A stretch of DNA of 64,000 nucleotides from positions 108,812,128 to 108,876,127 of the forward strand of contig NC_081186.1 in NCBI RefSeq assembly GCF_029867415.1. Reading direction: 5' to 3'. Shown piece by piece: positions 1-12,304 of this stretch. The notes under the pieces are model-generated. The model was not told the origin of the DNA. It searched no databases and saw only the letters and a list, made by a program, of their open reading frames with translations. Position 1 is the stretch's first letter. The number at the start of each line of letters is the position of its first letter. The DNA is from Vicia villosa. Taxonomy: Eukaryota > Streptophyta > Magnoliopsida > Fabales > Fabaceae. The position numbers and the translations under genes are program-made.

Positions 1-623
1 AGGTGAGCAAGGAGCCAATTGATTACCAACTTTTATCATTAAAACATTTTGCGCTTCATTAATGGTTGTAACTTTCATGTCAAACATCTTTGGAAAAGAT
101 CTTAGAATTTTTCTTACATGCTTCTCATTTGACATCTTTTCCCTAATAGCAAAAGAATTATTAGCAATCTCATGAAAGCGAATATTGAATTCATAAATAG
201 TTTCACTCGCACGCATCTTCAAGTTTTCAAATTTTGTGACAAGGAGTTGAAGTCTTGACATACAAACTTTAGAGGTACCTTCATAAGTAGCTTCAAGAAT
301 TTCTCAAGAATCTGTAGCACTAGTGCAGGTGTAAATGACCTTGAAAATATTTTTGTTGACTCCATTGTAAATAGCATTAAGAGCACGAGAATTCCCCAAT
401 ATATTTGTATCCTTAACTGGTGTCTAATCTTTTCAAGCTTCACATATACAAAGTTATCTTCAGTTGTGGCCTTTGAAGGAGTCTGTCCATTGATTACAAC
501 TTTCTAAGTCTTGTTATCCATATACTTAAGGAAAGAAACCATGCAATCCTTCCAATGATCATAATTAGTACGACCAAGGATTGAAGCACGAATAACATAT
601 TATCCTTCATTAGTATTTTCCAT
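1..623 (-). pseudogene. Decayed Ty1/copia gag, cut by window edge
   Basis: This is the N-terminal part of a Copia-type (probably Sirevirus-like) gag, which would form the retrotransposon particle. Reading leftward from an ATG at 623-621, the translation gives the family pattern: a short Asn/Glu-rich start, an Asn-Tyr-Asp-His-Trp-Lys motif, a 'FLKYMD' segment, and further on peptides typical of the UBN2-type gag domain. In-frame stops occur soon after the start (codon 8) and repeatedly later, and the frame shifts, so it is not functional. The body runs off the left edge, so the rest of the element lies outside. A primer-binding site sits just upstream at 674-686, as expected. Class is fairly sure; lineage is inference. 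Confidence 0.7.
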
Positions 624-673
624 CTTAAACATAATAAATTACCATAGAACATACCCAACCAGAATAAAATGTA

Positions 674-686
674 TGCTCTGATGCCA
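674..686 (-). other. tRNA-iMet type primer-binding site
   Basis: The minus strand reads TGGCATCAGAGCA, one mismatch from the plant initiator-methionine primer site TGGTATCAGAGC. It lies about 50 bases upstream of the gag start at 623, the normal position in a Copia element. The LTR that should follow on the right is not recognisable and is replaced by a trinucleotide repeat. Confidence 0.65.
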
Positions 687-703
687 TATCATCCTTCATT
701 AGT

Positions 704-705
<2 letters not shown>

Positions 706-782
<77 letters not shown>
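706..782. repeat. (ATT)n microsatellite
   Basis: An uninterrupted ATT/TTA run of about 77 bases. It sits where the 5' LTR of the gag remnant would be expected. Confidence 0.95.
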
Positions 783-784
<2 letters not shown>

Positions 785-2081
785 TTGTAACTATACCATA
801 AGTGAATGAGATATATTTGTATTTATGCAAAACCAAGTGTTAGAAAACTTAGTCTAAAAAGTTATCGATTTCATAATTTATTATTAAACTAATAGTTATT
901 TTGCTATGGATGACTGTATCTTATAGTCTCTAAGATTATACTTTGTAAGTTGTGACAAATATTTTCTAATTTTGCTTGAATGTTTTTGTGGTATTTACCT
1001 TAAATTGATGTTTTTTTTATTGTAAAAAAAGGAAAAAAGAAGAAAAAAAAGCAAATGATAGAAATGAGAGATTTCGAATAATTAAGTTGGAATCAATTTG
1101 AACAGTCCATTTAACAATAAGGCCGACTGACTCCAGCCCATTTGTATACAGTTGCCCATAACACCTAAATGGATTGGGCCGGACGGATCTATTTGACATC
1201 TCTAATAGTGAGGTTTCAAGATGCCACCCCTAAAATTATATTTAATATTCCTTTATTTTTCTTAATTCCAAAAATATTCTTTCTCAAATTTTTTTTTCGA
1301 TACAATGATAAAAAAATTCTGGTATCTATTAAATTTGGGTACCTTACTAAATTTTCTGGAAATTTCAAAATTTATTAGTTTATACTAGAAATTTAGTTGA
1401 TACTTGAAATTTCGGATAGTATATTTTATCAAATATATTTTACGCTTAGGATTTTGCTGACAGTTTTGTAGGGCTTTGATTTCACGGACAATTTTGTGCG
1501 GTCTAGAATAAATCCAAGATTCTATAAATATGACCATATGTCATAGAGAAAGACATTTAAAAAATGCATCTTCCTCAATTTCTGATTAAGGCAGAAGTGT
1601 ATTTCAATGGAAAAAATCTTTTTGTTGAGTTCAAGCTCGTAGCTGGAAAGCCTTTGTCTCAGAAACTCTAGCGGGAGTTGCTGCTCTATTAGTGGTCATG
1701 CTATTGCTAACAATGGTGTTGTCCTTTCCTTTCGTCATCACTGAAAAAAAAGCATTAAAAACTTAGTGAACAAAAAAAAGAAAGTAAGGAAGACATTACT
1801 GAAATTTATTTTACAAAATTGAACTACTAAAAATTTTAGAATTTCCGAAAAATTCTTCTAGAAATTTTGAAATTTATGAAATTTCATTACTTTTTTTCAA
1901 AGAATTTTCGATATGAAGATGAAATTTAAAGTATTCTACTTACTATTTAAGAAAAACAATTGAAATTTTTAATATTGCCCTAAAATTTTTTGGTATTTGG
2001 AGTAGGATTATAATAGACTTTTCATTAGATTTTGAGAGGTGTCAAATATAATTCAGAGGGTAACATATAAAATCTTTCTAA
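783..2081. other. AT-rich stretch, no gene seen
   Basis: No reading frame with family resemblance, RNA gene or clear element ends. It contains poly(A/T) runs and short ORFs without recognisable content. Confidence 0.6.
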
Positions 2082-2375
2082 TAGGTGTGGCAAAAACGAG
2101 CCTGATCTATTGGGCATGTTTGTTTTGCCCACACTTTTCTGCAGGACAGACCGAAATTTTATGCTCACAACCACTAATATGTCTGCCTTGTCCTGTCCCA
2201 TTTTTTTTTGGATTTTTACGGGCACGAACATTTACATAAAATTTTATATTTTTAGGTCCAAAAAGTGCAAAGTCCGTGGGTATTTTCCGCCCTCACTTTT
2301 TGCAGGACGGTCTAAAATTTTAGATATGTATCCTCAACTATGCCCGTCCCAAATAGGGCGGCATTGCCACCCCTA
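2082..2375. mobile_element. hAT-like MITE
   Basis: About 290 bp bounded by imperfect terminal inverted repeats: TAGGTGTGGCAAAAACG on the left, and TAGGGGTGGCAATGCCG on the minus strand at the right. The interior is GC-richer than its surroundings, with internal repeats of a 'GCAGGAC(A/G)G' type. The TAGGGGTGGCAA terminus is typical of plant hAT-type non-autonomous elements. The flanking 8-bp duplication is degenerate, with TCTAAT-like sequence on both sides. No coding capacity. Confidence 0.55.
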
Positions 2376-3917
2376 CTCCTAATTATTTATAACTAATATT
2401 TGTATTAAATAATTTGTTAAAAGTTTAATAAAGAGCTTATGATGTTATCATGTAAGTCTACACTTTACAACCGCAGTATGATAGTTATCTCAACATTCTT
2501 CATTTTTTTCTTCCAATTGAGAAAAGTACCTCGGGAGTATTTTGATCTTAAAATGTAATATCTTAATGATATTTTTTATGACAAAAATTGAAGTAGCAAA
2601 TAAAATAAAACCTTATTATATTTAGTAAGTTATTTGTTGTCTAAACTGCTGGTCCTAATCTAGATGAAATTATTAATTCTTTTCTATTTTTTTTTACTAA
2701 AAAATGTAAATAAAAAACACTAAGAAACATCCCAATGACATGCATGTAATAAAATGCAACGGAATTCATATTTTTTTGTAGTGTAAATTAATGTTTTAAA
2801 ATTCAAATCGATCATTAATCTAGTTAAACTATTTGTTATTAATCGGACCAGTGAATTAATAATCGTACCACACAATTTTTAATTCAATTTATATAAATAA
2901 AATAGATATTCATGAAATAAAATTCTTGACATAAATTTTATAATTATAAAATCTAAAAAAATTAAAGAATTATTCTTACAAATAAGTTAAATAACAATCT
3001 TAAATAAAGATTCAAGTTCAAAAACATAATAACTTATTGATGCTTATAAATTAATAAAAATTAAAAAGTAATTATATAATATAACCATAAGTTAATATAG
3101 AGCATAAGCAATATTATGCCTTATATAAATAATTCAAAATAAAAAGTAGAGTAGAAAAAAATGTTAATAAAAATAATACGACTTTTACTTAAAAATGATG
3201 ATAAATGTTTTATTAAAATAAAGTTTATTTCCTTCTTCCTTTAATTATGTAATTTTTATTTTTAAATAATAAGATTCATATTGACAATAATATGGAATAT
3301 AATTTTATTTTTCATTAATAATTTTTTTTCAAAACTTTTATTAATTTATTGAATTATTATGTGTTTTAATTAATTTATTATATTATTATATTATATGATT
3401 AATAATAAAAAAGTTAATGAGAATGCATAAGGAAAAATGATGCAACTATAACATATATAATTTTCTTTTGACAAAATTAAATATCAAAAGATTTATGGTG
3501 TAGTTTCTGAAACTACAACTTTAGTAATTTCGAAAAGCCACATGTTGGAGTTTTAAATTTGACAAAATCTTATTTTTATATTTTAAAATTATTTGATTAT
3601 TATAAATAATTAACATAATTATAAATAATTAACTTAAATTTTAAAACATAATAACAAACCTTAAAAAAAATAATAGAATCAAAACTAAAAAAATAACAAT
3701 CGAGAATCAAATTTATAATTAAAACAAAAAATAAAATTAAAAAGATCTATTCGACAAATCAATAAATTTATTGATTCATTGATCTGACCGATAAATCAAC
3801 CGAATCCTACTAATTTTTATCGAGTTAATTACAACTACAAATCTACGACTTTATCAAACCACTATATCTTTCAATTTATGATCTAATCAAATAGATCGGC
3901 TGATAATTTTGAGTAAG
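2376..3917. other. Very AT-rich intergenic stretch
   Basis: Nothing recognisable. Long A/T-only tracts and no conserved reading frame on either strand. Confidence 0.6.
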
Positions 3918-3918
3918 G

Positions 3919-4087
3919 ATCCTCTCAATTTCTTAAAAGAAATGGAAATATCCATTACTATAGTTTTAATGTATAAATGTGTAATTAATGTCACAATTTT
4001 TAGAAATACGTGCAAATATATCTTTTATTTACACTAAAACTATAGTAATGGACACCTCCTTTTCTTTTGAGAAATGGAGAGGATTTT
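3919..4087. mobile_element. Small fold-back MITE
   Basis: About 170 bp with inverted arms of roughly 55-60 bp. The left arm starts ATCCTCTCAATTTCTTAAAAG and holds CCATTACTATAGTTTTA; the right arm is its near complement, ending in GGAGAGGAT. No ORF. The superfamily cannot be assigned. Confidence 0.55.
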
Positions 4088-4179
4088 TAATCGATCATTT
4101 TGTATTTTAAAACACTGATGTTAACCCCAAGAAAGTATATCAAGCTGAGGGTGCCCACATTTTTCTTTCAGCCGTACTA

Positions 4180-4247
4180 TTGGCCTGACTTATCAAACAT
4201 AAGTGCATTATTGTTGGTCTGACATACCAAACATAAGTGCATTATTG
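4180..4247. repeat. 34-bp tandem duplication
   Basis: Two 34-base units in direct repeat, each starting TTGG(C/T)CTGAC and ending AAGTGCATTATTG, differing at only a few bases. Confidence 0.8.
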
Positions 4248-4362
4248 AATTTGGATTTAAGACAGATGTTTTTTCATGTGTTTGCCGCCACTGCAAATTA
4301 CACGAGATCAAAACTGGACAGCTCTGTTACATTACATCTAAGTTAAAGGAGTTAAGAGCCTG

Positions 4363-4491
<129 letters not shown>

Positions 4492-5160
4492 CAAGATTAA
4501 ATGACTTCAATGTATCAAATTTAGTAGCATGAGACTTTTATAACCCTTCACCCCATTTCCGTATAGTAAAATTTATCGTTGGATTGAAAACAATTATCAT
4601 ATAGATCACGTTTGTAAAATTTCACATCAATAAAAAATTATTTGATATGTTAAAAAAAATGATCAAAATTTAAGATTTTCATAAAGTTTTGCAAGACGTT
4701 AATTTTTATGCATCTAGTTGACATGTCAAATAATTTCTGATTGTTGTTAAATTTTATAGACATTATATATATGATAATTACTTTCAATTCAACGGTGGAA
4801 TTTGTCATACGAATATGCGGTAAAGAGTTATTAAATGTGTCATATTACTAAGTTTTGTTGGTGCACAAGAATCAATGATAATAGCAAAGAGAATAACAAC
4901 GCAAAAGAGAGAGAATAAAATGTGTTGTTGTATTAATGACAGCTACTACAAGGCTATTTATACAAAAGAAAAAATTGCCACCTCAACCCTAATAAAGCTA
5001 ACTTAGTGACCAAGATAAAAGGTACAAAACAAACAAATACTAAAGTACCCTTAAGATAAACAGCTACGCTATCTGGACCCAGAAGATAGAACTTCTGGTC
5101 AACACTATCTTCTGAGTAACCATCAGAAGATCAGCCCACATCAGAACTTCTGATGCTCAG

Positions 5161-7356
5161 TGTAACACCCTTCTAAACCCCCACGGAAAATATAATAATA
5201 ATAATAATAATAATCATAATTATCAGAGTAAACATGAAATACAAGGGTATCACAATTTCTTTAATATAAAATATCTTAGTCAATTGTCATGCCACACAGG
5301 AAACCATTTAATATAAAACACAATTCATGTTCAACGCAGCGGATCACAACTCATGACATTGCATATTCATCATCTATGCAAGTTACTGCAACACAATTAT
5401 AAAACAACAAAACCAATAAGATAATTCGTCCCTAAACTAGCGTTCCCAGTGTTACAATCAGAGCATGACACGACACGACTACGGACTAGCCTATGAGCTA
5501 TCCTCACCCATTCTGATGCCGCTACTCCTTAATCTGTAATCATTAAAGTAAGGGTGAGTTTCATTCGAATTAATAAGCATTATGCAATCATAAGCAATAA
5601 AATCTCATAGTAATTATCATCCACTCAATCATACATATAATCAGAATTATTACAACAAATAAGCATCAATTCGACAATATTGGCCATCAGCCCACAACTC
5701 ATCAATTTCATCAATGATTCAAGTTATATTAACAACAACTCCACAATACATCAATCACATAAACACACCAAGGCATAACACTGGATTTCATCCAATCATG
5801 TTATAACCAATGCATATGATTCAACTGACACTATGCATGTGGTACCAATCCATGGGATAAACCCATCCAACTGATCTTTTCATCACCGAGATACAGTTTT
5901 AACCAGCACAAATTCCACACAATGGGAATTATGCCCACCAATTTGATCCATTTCATCACCGGGATCCATCACCGAAAATGTATGCCAATGAATGCAACAT
6001 ATAACATGCTTACAACATCACCAAATCCGACGTAACACATCGTCTCATTATCATCACCAAATCATCACCGATAAGCATGCATAAGTTTAGCATTCATACA
6101 AATATATCACACGCATACATTCACCATAATCCACATGTTAATATTAACAGCATATTAACATTCATAAATCATCAATCATCACCACGATTATACATCGTTA
6201 CATTTATCATCATTGCACACAATGTACTAAATTATCAAACAACCCGACAGCATAATCACAAAACATATATCATCTACGACATGTTATATACTAACATCAC
6301 TCCATGGATATCACAATCTCATCACCAACACAAATACATGCATCAATAGTCATATATATAAGCACATATACATATACTATCTTTCAATTCATTAATCATT
6401 AAATCGAGTTTAAAAAGTAAATTTGGCTATTGCCCATTTTATCAATTCATCAGATAAAGCATCTCATTAGCTTCGCAACGCCAAAAACGGCACATAAATC
6501 GGATACTCAGATCAAAAGTTATGAGTTTTCAAAGATAAAACATTTTTAGAAAAATGCTGCAGGAACGGGGTTGTCCCTACGTGGGAACCGGTTCCTGGCA
6601 GCTTCAAAGTCACGTCTCTGATTTTTACTATGGGGAACCGGGTTGTCCCTACATGGGAACCGGTTCCCAGCTACCCAGAATCCATATTTCTCTGTTTTTA
6701 CAAGGGGGAACCGGTTCGTCCCACATGGGAACCGGTTCCTACGTACCTGCACAGCCAAATTCACCATTTTGACAGCATTTACCTTATCCCATTCCCCCAA
6801 TTTCAGGTACATACGAACATAGCACACAAATACCATCAATTTGCACATCATCACATAATTCAGACAAGTTTTATACAAGTATTAACAACATATAACATGA
6901 GTATTAACAGAACCATGTATTTCACACAATTTCATCAAAACCTAACAAAATCCCAAACCCAACACGTATGATTGAACTAGACAACAATCCTAATCAATCA
7001 TACTACCTACAATCACATAAGGAATACTAACCCGAAGAATCCCCCCTTACCTCAGAGTCGAAACTTCGAAGGTCTTCTTCCCCTTTGGCCCTTCTCACTT
7101 TCACGTGTTCTCCTTTTCCAAAATCTGCTTCTACTGCTTCTGCTTCTCTTTTCCCAATTCCTTTATTTTATGAAAAATAAAATAAAATATTATAATGGGC
7201 TTGCTTAGTTAACACCCCCTTACTGCTAACCACCACTCTAGGCCCAATGCCAATATTTCATCATTTTCCAAATAATTCCAAATAAAAATACTAAAATTCC
7301 AATTATTTAATTTAAATCCAAATTAAATTAATAAACTGAAATTATGGGGTGTTACA
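5161..7356 (-). mobile_element. Gypsy-type solo LTR (2.2 kb)
   Basis: The 2196-bp sequence begins TGTAACACCC and ends GGGTGTTACA, a perfect terminal inverted repeat, and is flanked by the 5-bp target duplication CTCAG (5156-5160 and 7357-7361). Length, TG..CA ends, duplication and absence of gag-pol fit one LTR left by recombination between the two LTRs of a full element. TGTAACACCCC with the following AT-rich AATTTCAG reads naturally on the minus strand, as in LTRs of plant chromoviruses, so I assign minus orientation. Short frames inside are non-coding. Solo LTR status is inference; the boundaries are directly seen. Confidence 0.8.
6561..6750. repeat. GGAACCGGTTCC palindrome repeats in solo LTR
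   Basis: Three tandem blocks of about 60-80 bp. Each has a GGAAC(C)GG(G/T)TTGTCCC- or TTCGTCCC-type half followed by TGGGAACCGGTTCC. The 12-mer GGAACCGGTTCC is a perfect palindrome. The block is far GC-richer than the rest of the LTR and lies about 600 bases from its minus-strand start. Confidence 0.8.
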
Positions 7357-7551
7357 CTCAGAACTTCTGATGATCATCTTCTGAATATGAATTACTCTTC
7401 AATACCATCCCTTAATTCATATTCTTCAATCAAAGCTGACAACGCCAATTCCATTCCTTAAGAGCAGAAATTGATCCGTATTGATTGCCTTTGTCAGAAC
7501 ATCTGCTATCTGCTTCTGGGTGCTATAGTGCACAACTTCTAATGTTCCATT

Positions 7552-7965
7552 CTAGACTTGGCTTCTCGAGAAATGATACTTAGTCTCAATATGCTTGCTT
7601 CTTCCGTGTAACACAGGATTCCTGGCAAGATTGGTTGCAGACTTGTTATCAATCATCAGCTTCAGAGGCTTCTTCACTTTAATCTTCAGATGTTCTAATA
7701 AATTCAGAAGCCACACAGTTTGACATGCAGCTACAGCGCCTGCAATGTACTCGGTTTCACAAGTTGATAGAGCAACAACAACTTGCTTTTTGGAACTCCT
7801 AGAGATTGGACCTCCCAGAAAAATAAACAAATATCCAGAGGTGCTCCTTCTATCAACTCTATCTCCACACCAATCAGAGTCAGAGTAACTCAATAACTCT
7901 GATTCTTCCTTTCTCCCAGAAGTAAACAATATGCCAAACTTCAGAGTTCCCATGATATATCTCAA
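7552..7965 (-). pseudogene. Copia RNase H segment (frameshifted)
   Basis: The C-terminal RNase H part of the Copia polyprotein, which would degrade the RNA strand of the replication hybrid. Visible motifs: 'YSDSDWCGD', 'RRSTSGYLF', 'STCETEYIA', and 'IDNKSA' followed by 'HIETKYHF', the normal order for the family. It lies in a different frame from the upstream reverse transcriptase (8085-9794): the frame changes between about 7965 and 8030. It ends at a TAG (7552-7554), beyond which recognisable C-terminal coding continues toward 7450, so that stop is premature. Confidence 0.85.
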
Positions 7966-8084
7966 GATTCAGACATCAGCTTGATAGTGGACCACTTAGG
8001 TTTATTCATAAACCTACTAACCAATCCAACTGCATAGCATATATCAGGCCTGGTATTACACAAATACCTCAGAGAACCCACCAG

Positions 8085-10103
8085 CTATTTGAAGATCGCA
8101 ACATCAACATCTTCACCTTCAGAGTCAGAGTCCAATTTATGATTCGTTTCTGACGGTGTAACAGCAGCTTTGCAATTCTCCAGCTTGAACTTCTTCAGAA
8201 GTTCTAACTCATACTTCAGTTGATGCAAAATGATACCATCTCTTGAGTACAGAATCTCCATCCCTAGAAAATATGACATTTTTCCAAGGTCTGTAATCTC
8301 AAACTCATTCATCAGCACCTTCTTGAATTTCATCAGATCTTCTGGACAACTCCCTGTAAGCAATATGTCATCAACAAAAAGACACAACAGAATCATATTG
8401 CTTCCAGAATGTTGCACATAAACTCCATATTGCATCTCACACTTTTGAAACCCTTGCTTCTTAAAAAATGAATCAATCTTCATATTCCAAGCTCGAGGCG
8501 CTTGCTTCAATCCATACAGAGCTTTGTGTAGATTGTAAACCATCTCTTCCTGATTCTTTTTCACAAAGCCAGAGGGTTGTGACACGTATACCTCCTCTTG
8601 TAATGCACCATTCAGAAATGCAGACTTTACATCCAGATGCATCAAGGACCAACCTCTGTTTGCAGCTAAAGCTATCACCAGTCTGATTGTTTCATGTATA
8701 ACTACAGGAGCAAACACCTCAAAGTAATCTAGCCCAGGTTTTTGAAGAAAACCTCTGGCCACTAGCCTCGCTTTCTGTTTACCAATTAATCCATCTGGCT
8801 TCAGCTTTACCTTGAAAACCCATATGACGCTGATGGCTTTCTTCTTTTTTGGAAGTTCTGTCAGCTTCCAAGTCTTGTTTCTTTCTATAGCCTCAAGTTC
8901 TTCTTTCATGGAATTCAGCCAGACTTTCTTCTTGAGCGCTTCTTCAATACCCACTAGTTCAGAATCTATTAACATGGCACACTGAATGACATCTCCCTTT
9001 GAGTCAACTTCTGTGTCTTGCAACATGTTAAAATCTGCAAACCTTCTAGGTATAGTTCTGACTCTTTGTGGCCTTTGAGCTACTTCAGAGTCACCTACTC
9101 CAGAGTCACCACCTCCAGAGTCATCCCTTCCAGAATTATGACTACCACCAGACTCTGGATCATCATCAGAGTCTGGATCAGAATCTGGATTAGAATCAGA
9201 TTCAACATCTAACTCTTCTTCAAAAATTATCTTTACATCAAAAGTTGGTTGAGATTCTCTCCAATCCCAAACTTCTGATTCTTTCACAATAACGTCTCTG
9301 CTTACTTCAACTTTGTTAGTCTCTTGACAATAGAGCTTGTATGCACCTGTAATGTGGTACCCCACCAATAACATCACTCTGCTCCTATCATCCAACTTCT
9401 TCCTTCTAGCTTCTGGAACGTTTTTGTAACACACAGAACCAAACACCTTCAGATGACTAACACCTTGCTTCTCTTTAGTCCACTTCTCTAAAGGAACAAT
9501 TTCCTTCAGCCTCTTCGTTGGACACCTGTTGAGCACATATGATGCAGTAGCAACAGCTTCTCCCCAGAGGCTGTGAGGAAGCTTCTTCTCTTTTAGCATA
9601 CTTCTCGTCATATCAAGCAAAGTACGCTTTCTATGTTCAACCATACCATTGTGTTGAGGAGTATAAGGAGCAGTAACCTCATGCTCAATTCCATTATCAT
9701 CACATAACTTCTGGAATTCTGTAGAGTTATACTCACCTCCACCATTCGTTCTGAGAATCTTTATCTTCTGACCACTATGCTTCTCAGCCTTCACCTTGAA
9801 CTTCTAGAATTCTGTGACCACATCAGTCTTAAACTTAATAAGTGTTACCCACGTCATTCTTGTGAACTCATCCACAAAAGACACAAAATACCTATTTCCT
9901 CCAAGTGAAGGTTCTAGAAATGGTCCACACACATCAGAGTGCACTACTCCCAAAGCATGTTTTGCTCTTGGAGCAACTTCTGATACAAATGGCAATCTGG
10001 GTTGTTTTCCTTTCATGCATACCTCACATGACTTCTCAGGCTTCACAATCTTAGGAATGCCACGTACGAGATGCCCCAAACTTTTATAGTTCAGATGCCC
10101 CAA
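8085..10103 (-). pseudogene. Copia integrase and reverse transcriptase
   Basis: Integrase starts with the zinc-binding region (His-Leu-Asn at the start, then Cys-x2-Cys in 'CEVCMKGK'), followed by 'HSDVCGPF' with the first catalytic Asp. A TAG at 9804-9806 interrupts it; the same frame resumes with 'NGGGEYNS' and 'APYTPQHNG', containing the second Asp region and the catalytic Glu zone. A Ser/Asp-rich linker leads into reverse transcriptase: 'ARLVARGF', 'LDVKSAFLNG', 'ALYGLKQAPR' and the catalytic 'LFVDDILL'. A TAG at 8085-8087 cuts the frame before the conserved RT end. The element cannot make an intact polyprotein. Confidence 0.9.
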
Positions 10104-10226
10104 CCTCTTATTCCACAGCTTACTATCACCCTATGAGCCTTCTGCACTCAGACACTCTGTTTCAGTTGTTTCTACATTCACCTTGAATGTTCTGTTGCTT
10201 CCCTGTTCAGATTGCATAATCAACTT

Positions 10227-11426
10227 CTAATTGGAATCATACAACTTCAAGAGATTGTTCTTCATAACAACTGAGAAATCTTTCTCAATGAGCTGACCTA
10301 CCCTTATCAAATTGCTTCTGATTCCAGGAACATACCAAACATCCTTGATTAAAATAGGCTTCCCATTCTTCACTTTGACTTTGACATTTCCCATACCTTC
10401 TGCATTAAGATACTTATCATCAGCACATCTGATCCTTGTCCTCCTTCTGGAGTCAAAGTCTGTCAGCCAAAGTTTGTTTCCAGTCAAGTGATTTGAACAC
10501 CCAGTGTCTAAATACCACCAATCAGATGAACATCTTTCATCAGACTCAGAAGCTATCAATAACACAGATTCATCATCTGAATCACCTCTAGCTATATTTG
10601 CTTCTTCTGATTTCCTTCCTTTGTTTGACAAACAGTCTCTAGCAAAATGACCAAACTGTTTGCAACAGTAACATTGAACTTTCTTCTTCTCCTTTCCCTT
10701 CTGATATTTCTTCTCATCAAAAGTTGAGGCTTCCTTCTGGAATCTATCACCACGTCTATTCTTGGCCTCTGACCAAGAATGCTTCTGGTCCTTCTTGACA
10801 AAAGAAGCTTTCAGAGCTTGCTCAACTTCCCTTTCAAAAGTTCTCTCAGCCAGACGCAACTCTTGTGCTTCTAGACTGCTTTGCAACTCTTCTATTCTCA
10901 TGGTTTCCAGATCTTTAGAATGTTCAATAGATACAACAATATAATCAAATAGAGGAGTAAGTGACCTCAATACCTTCTCTATGATTACTTGTTCAGAAAG
11001 AGTTTCTCCACATGCCTTCATCTTGTTAGTAATCAAAATCACTCTAGAGATATACTCTGAAACTTTCTCATTGTTCTTCATGTTGAGATTCTCATATTGC
11101 TTTCTCAGGGATTGAAGTTTCACCTTCTTCACTAATGCGTCACCACCGTAACACCTGACCAGTATATCCCACGCTTCCTTTGACGTCGTATAATCAACAA
11201 TATTCTCAAACACATTCACATCCACACACTGATGGATGAAGAACAACGCCTTCTGATCTCTCTTCCTTGTTTCTCTCTGTGCATATGCTGCAACCGGAGC
11301 ATATCCTTCAGTGACAAGATTTAGAACATCTTGAGCATCAAATAATACACGAATTTGAATCATCCACCTATTCCAGTTTTTGCCATCAAGAACTGGAAGT
11401 TTGGTATTCAAGTTGCTTCCACTCAT
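10227..11426 (-). pseudogene. Copia gag and protease
   Basis: I place the start at the ATG at 11426-11424 (Met-Ser-Gly-Ser-Asn), because the sequence downstream matches the family N-terminus ('LDGKNWNRWMIQIR'); the longer upstream frame lies in the leader. The gag region includes a zinc knuckle, Cys-x2-Cys-x4-His-x4-Cys, in 'CYCCKQFGHFARDC', which binds RNA. It is followed by the protease active site 'DTGCSNHLTG'. The frame ends at TAG 10227-10229, and another in-frame TAG follows at 10131-10133 before integrase. All stops from here to 8085 lie in one frame, so gag and pol were originally a single polyprotein. Confidence 0.9.
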
Positions 11427-11596
11427 CTTTAAACTTGTGCAGAAAAAACGGATTTCACTCACAGTCACACAGTGTTTCCCAACCCACAAACAACCAAGAA
11501 AAATGTGATTCAACACAACTTTGTTTCCCAGAAACAAAATCAATCACACAGTCACACAAACTCACGTTCACTCGTGTTTCCTTGTGTTTGGAACCG

Positions 11597-11611
11597 GAGC
11601 TCTAGATACTA
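11597..11611 (-). other. Degenerate primer-binding site of Copia
   Basis: Just inside the 5' LTR the minus strand reads TAGTATCTAGAGCTC, an altered form of the initiator-Met primer site TGGTATCAGAGC with one inserted base. Confidence 0.5.
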
Positions 11612-11613
11612 AT

Positions 11614-11924
11614 TGTTGGTGCACAAGAATCAATGATAATAGCAAAGAGAATAACGACGCAAAAGAGAGGGAATAAAATGTGTTGTTGTATTAATGACAG
11701 CTACTACAAGGCTATTTATACAAAAGAAATAATTGCCACCTCAGTCCTAATAAAGCTAACTTAGTGACCAAGATAAAAGGTACCAAACAAACAAATACAA
11801 AAGTACCCTTAAGATAAACAGCTACGCTATTCTGGTCAACACTATCTTCTAAGTAACCATCAGAAGATCAGCCCACATTAGAACTTCTGATGATGATCTT
11901 CTGAATATGAATTACTCTTCAATA
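11614..11924 (-). repeat. Copia 5' LTR
   Basis: A 311-bp LTR, starting TGTTGGTGCAC and ending CTTCAATA on the plus strand. The minus strand carries TATAAATAGCC (about 11711-11721) as a likely TATA box. It is followed directly by the target duplication AGTTT. Confidence 0.9.
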
Positions 11925-12116
11925 AGTTTGACACCTTTGTGTCATTAGAAACATGACACATCTGATAACTCTTTACCGCATATTCGTATGACAAATTCCA
12001 CTATTGGATTGAAAGCTATTACCATATAGATCGCGTCTACAAAATTTATCATCAATCGAAACTCATTTATCAAGTCAACGAGATGCATAAATACTAACGT
12101 CTTACAAAACTTCATG

Positions 12117-12304
12117 AAAACCGTTAATTTTTATTATTCTCTTTAACATATCAAACGATTTTTTGATTGATGTGAAAATTTCTAGGCGTGATCTATATAA
12201 TATACCTTTCAAAACCGTTTAGTTTTTATCATTCTCTTTAACATAATAAATGATATTTTGATTGATGTGAACATTTTTAGGCATGATCTATATAATAATA
12301 CCTT
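12117..12304. repeat. 94-bp tandem duplication in fold-back arm
   Basis: Two diverged 94-base units starting AAAACCGTT at 12117 and 12211. Both contain ATTCTCTTTAACAT and end in a GATCTATATAATA-type segment. The left arm of the fold-back has only one such unit. Confidence 0.75.

Larger units (their letters stand above)
4856..7404 (-). repeat. Copia 3' LTR, split by a solo LTR
   Basis: The LTR halves are 4856-5160 and 7362-7404. It starts TGTTGGTGCAC and ends CTTCAATA on the plus strand. Compared with the other LTR it keeps an extra 22-bp stretch around 5081-5102 and a short CAGAACTTCTGATG duplication at the insertion point. A TATA-like TATAAATAGCC is present on the minus strand near 4955. 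Confidence 0.9.
4856..11924 (-). mobile_element. Ty1/copia retrotransposon, nested
   Basis: A Ty1/copia element on the minus strand with both LTRs and a 5-bp target duplication AGTTT (4851-4855 and 11925-11929). Without the solo LTR nested in its left LTR it is about 4.9 kb, a normal Copia length. Order on the minus strand: 5' LTR (11614-11924), degenerate initiator-Met primer site (11597-11611), gag, protease, integrase, reverse transcriptase, RNase H, a short polypurine tract next to 7404, then 3' LTR. By eye the two LTRs differ at about ten aligned bases plus two indels, so insertion was fairly recent. The coding region has five TAG stops and a frameshift and cannot be autonomous. Confidence 0.9.

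Noticed and set aside
6546..6971. Overlapping frames of 72-113 codons on both strands
   Set aside because: They follow the GGAACCGGTTCC repeats inside a solo LTR and have no family resemblance.
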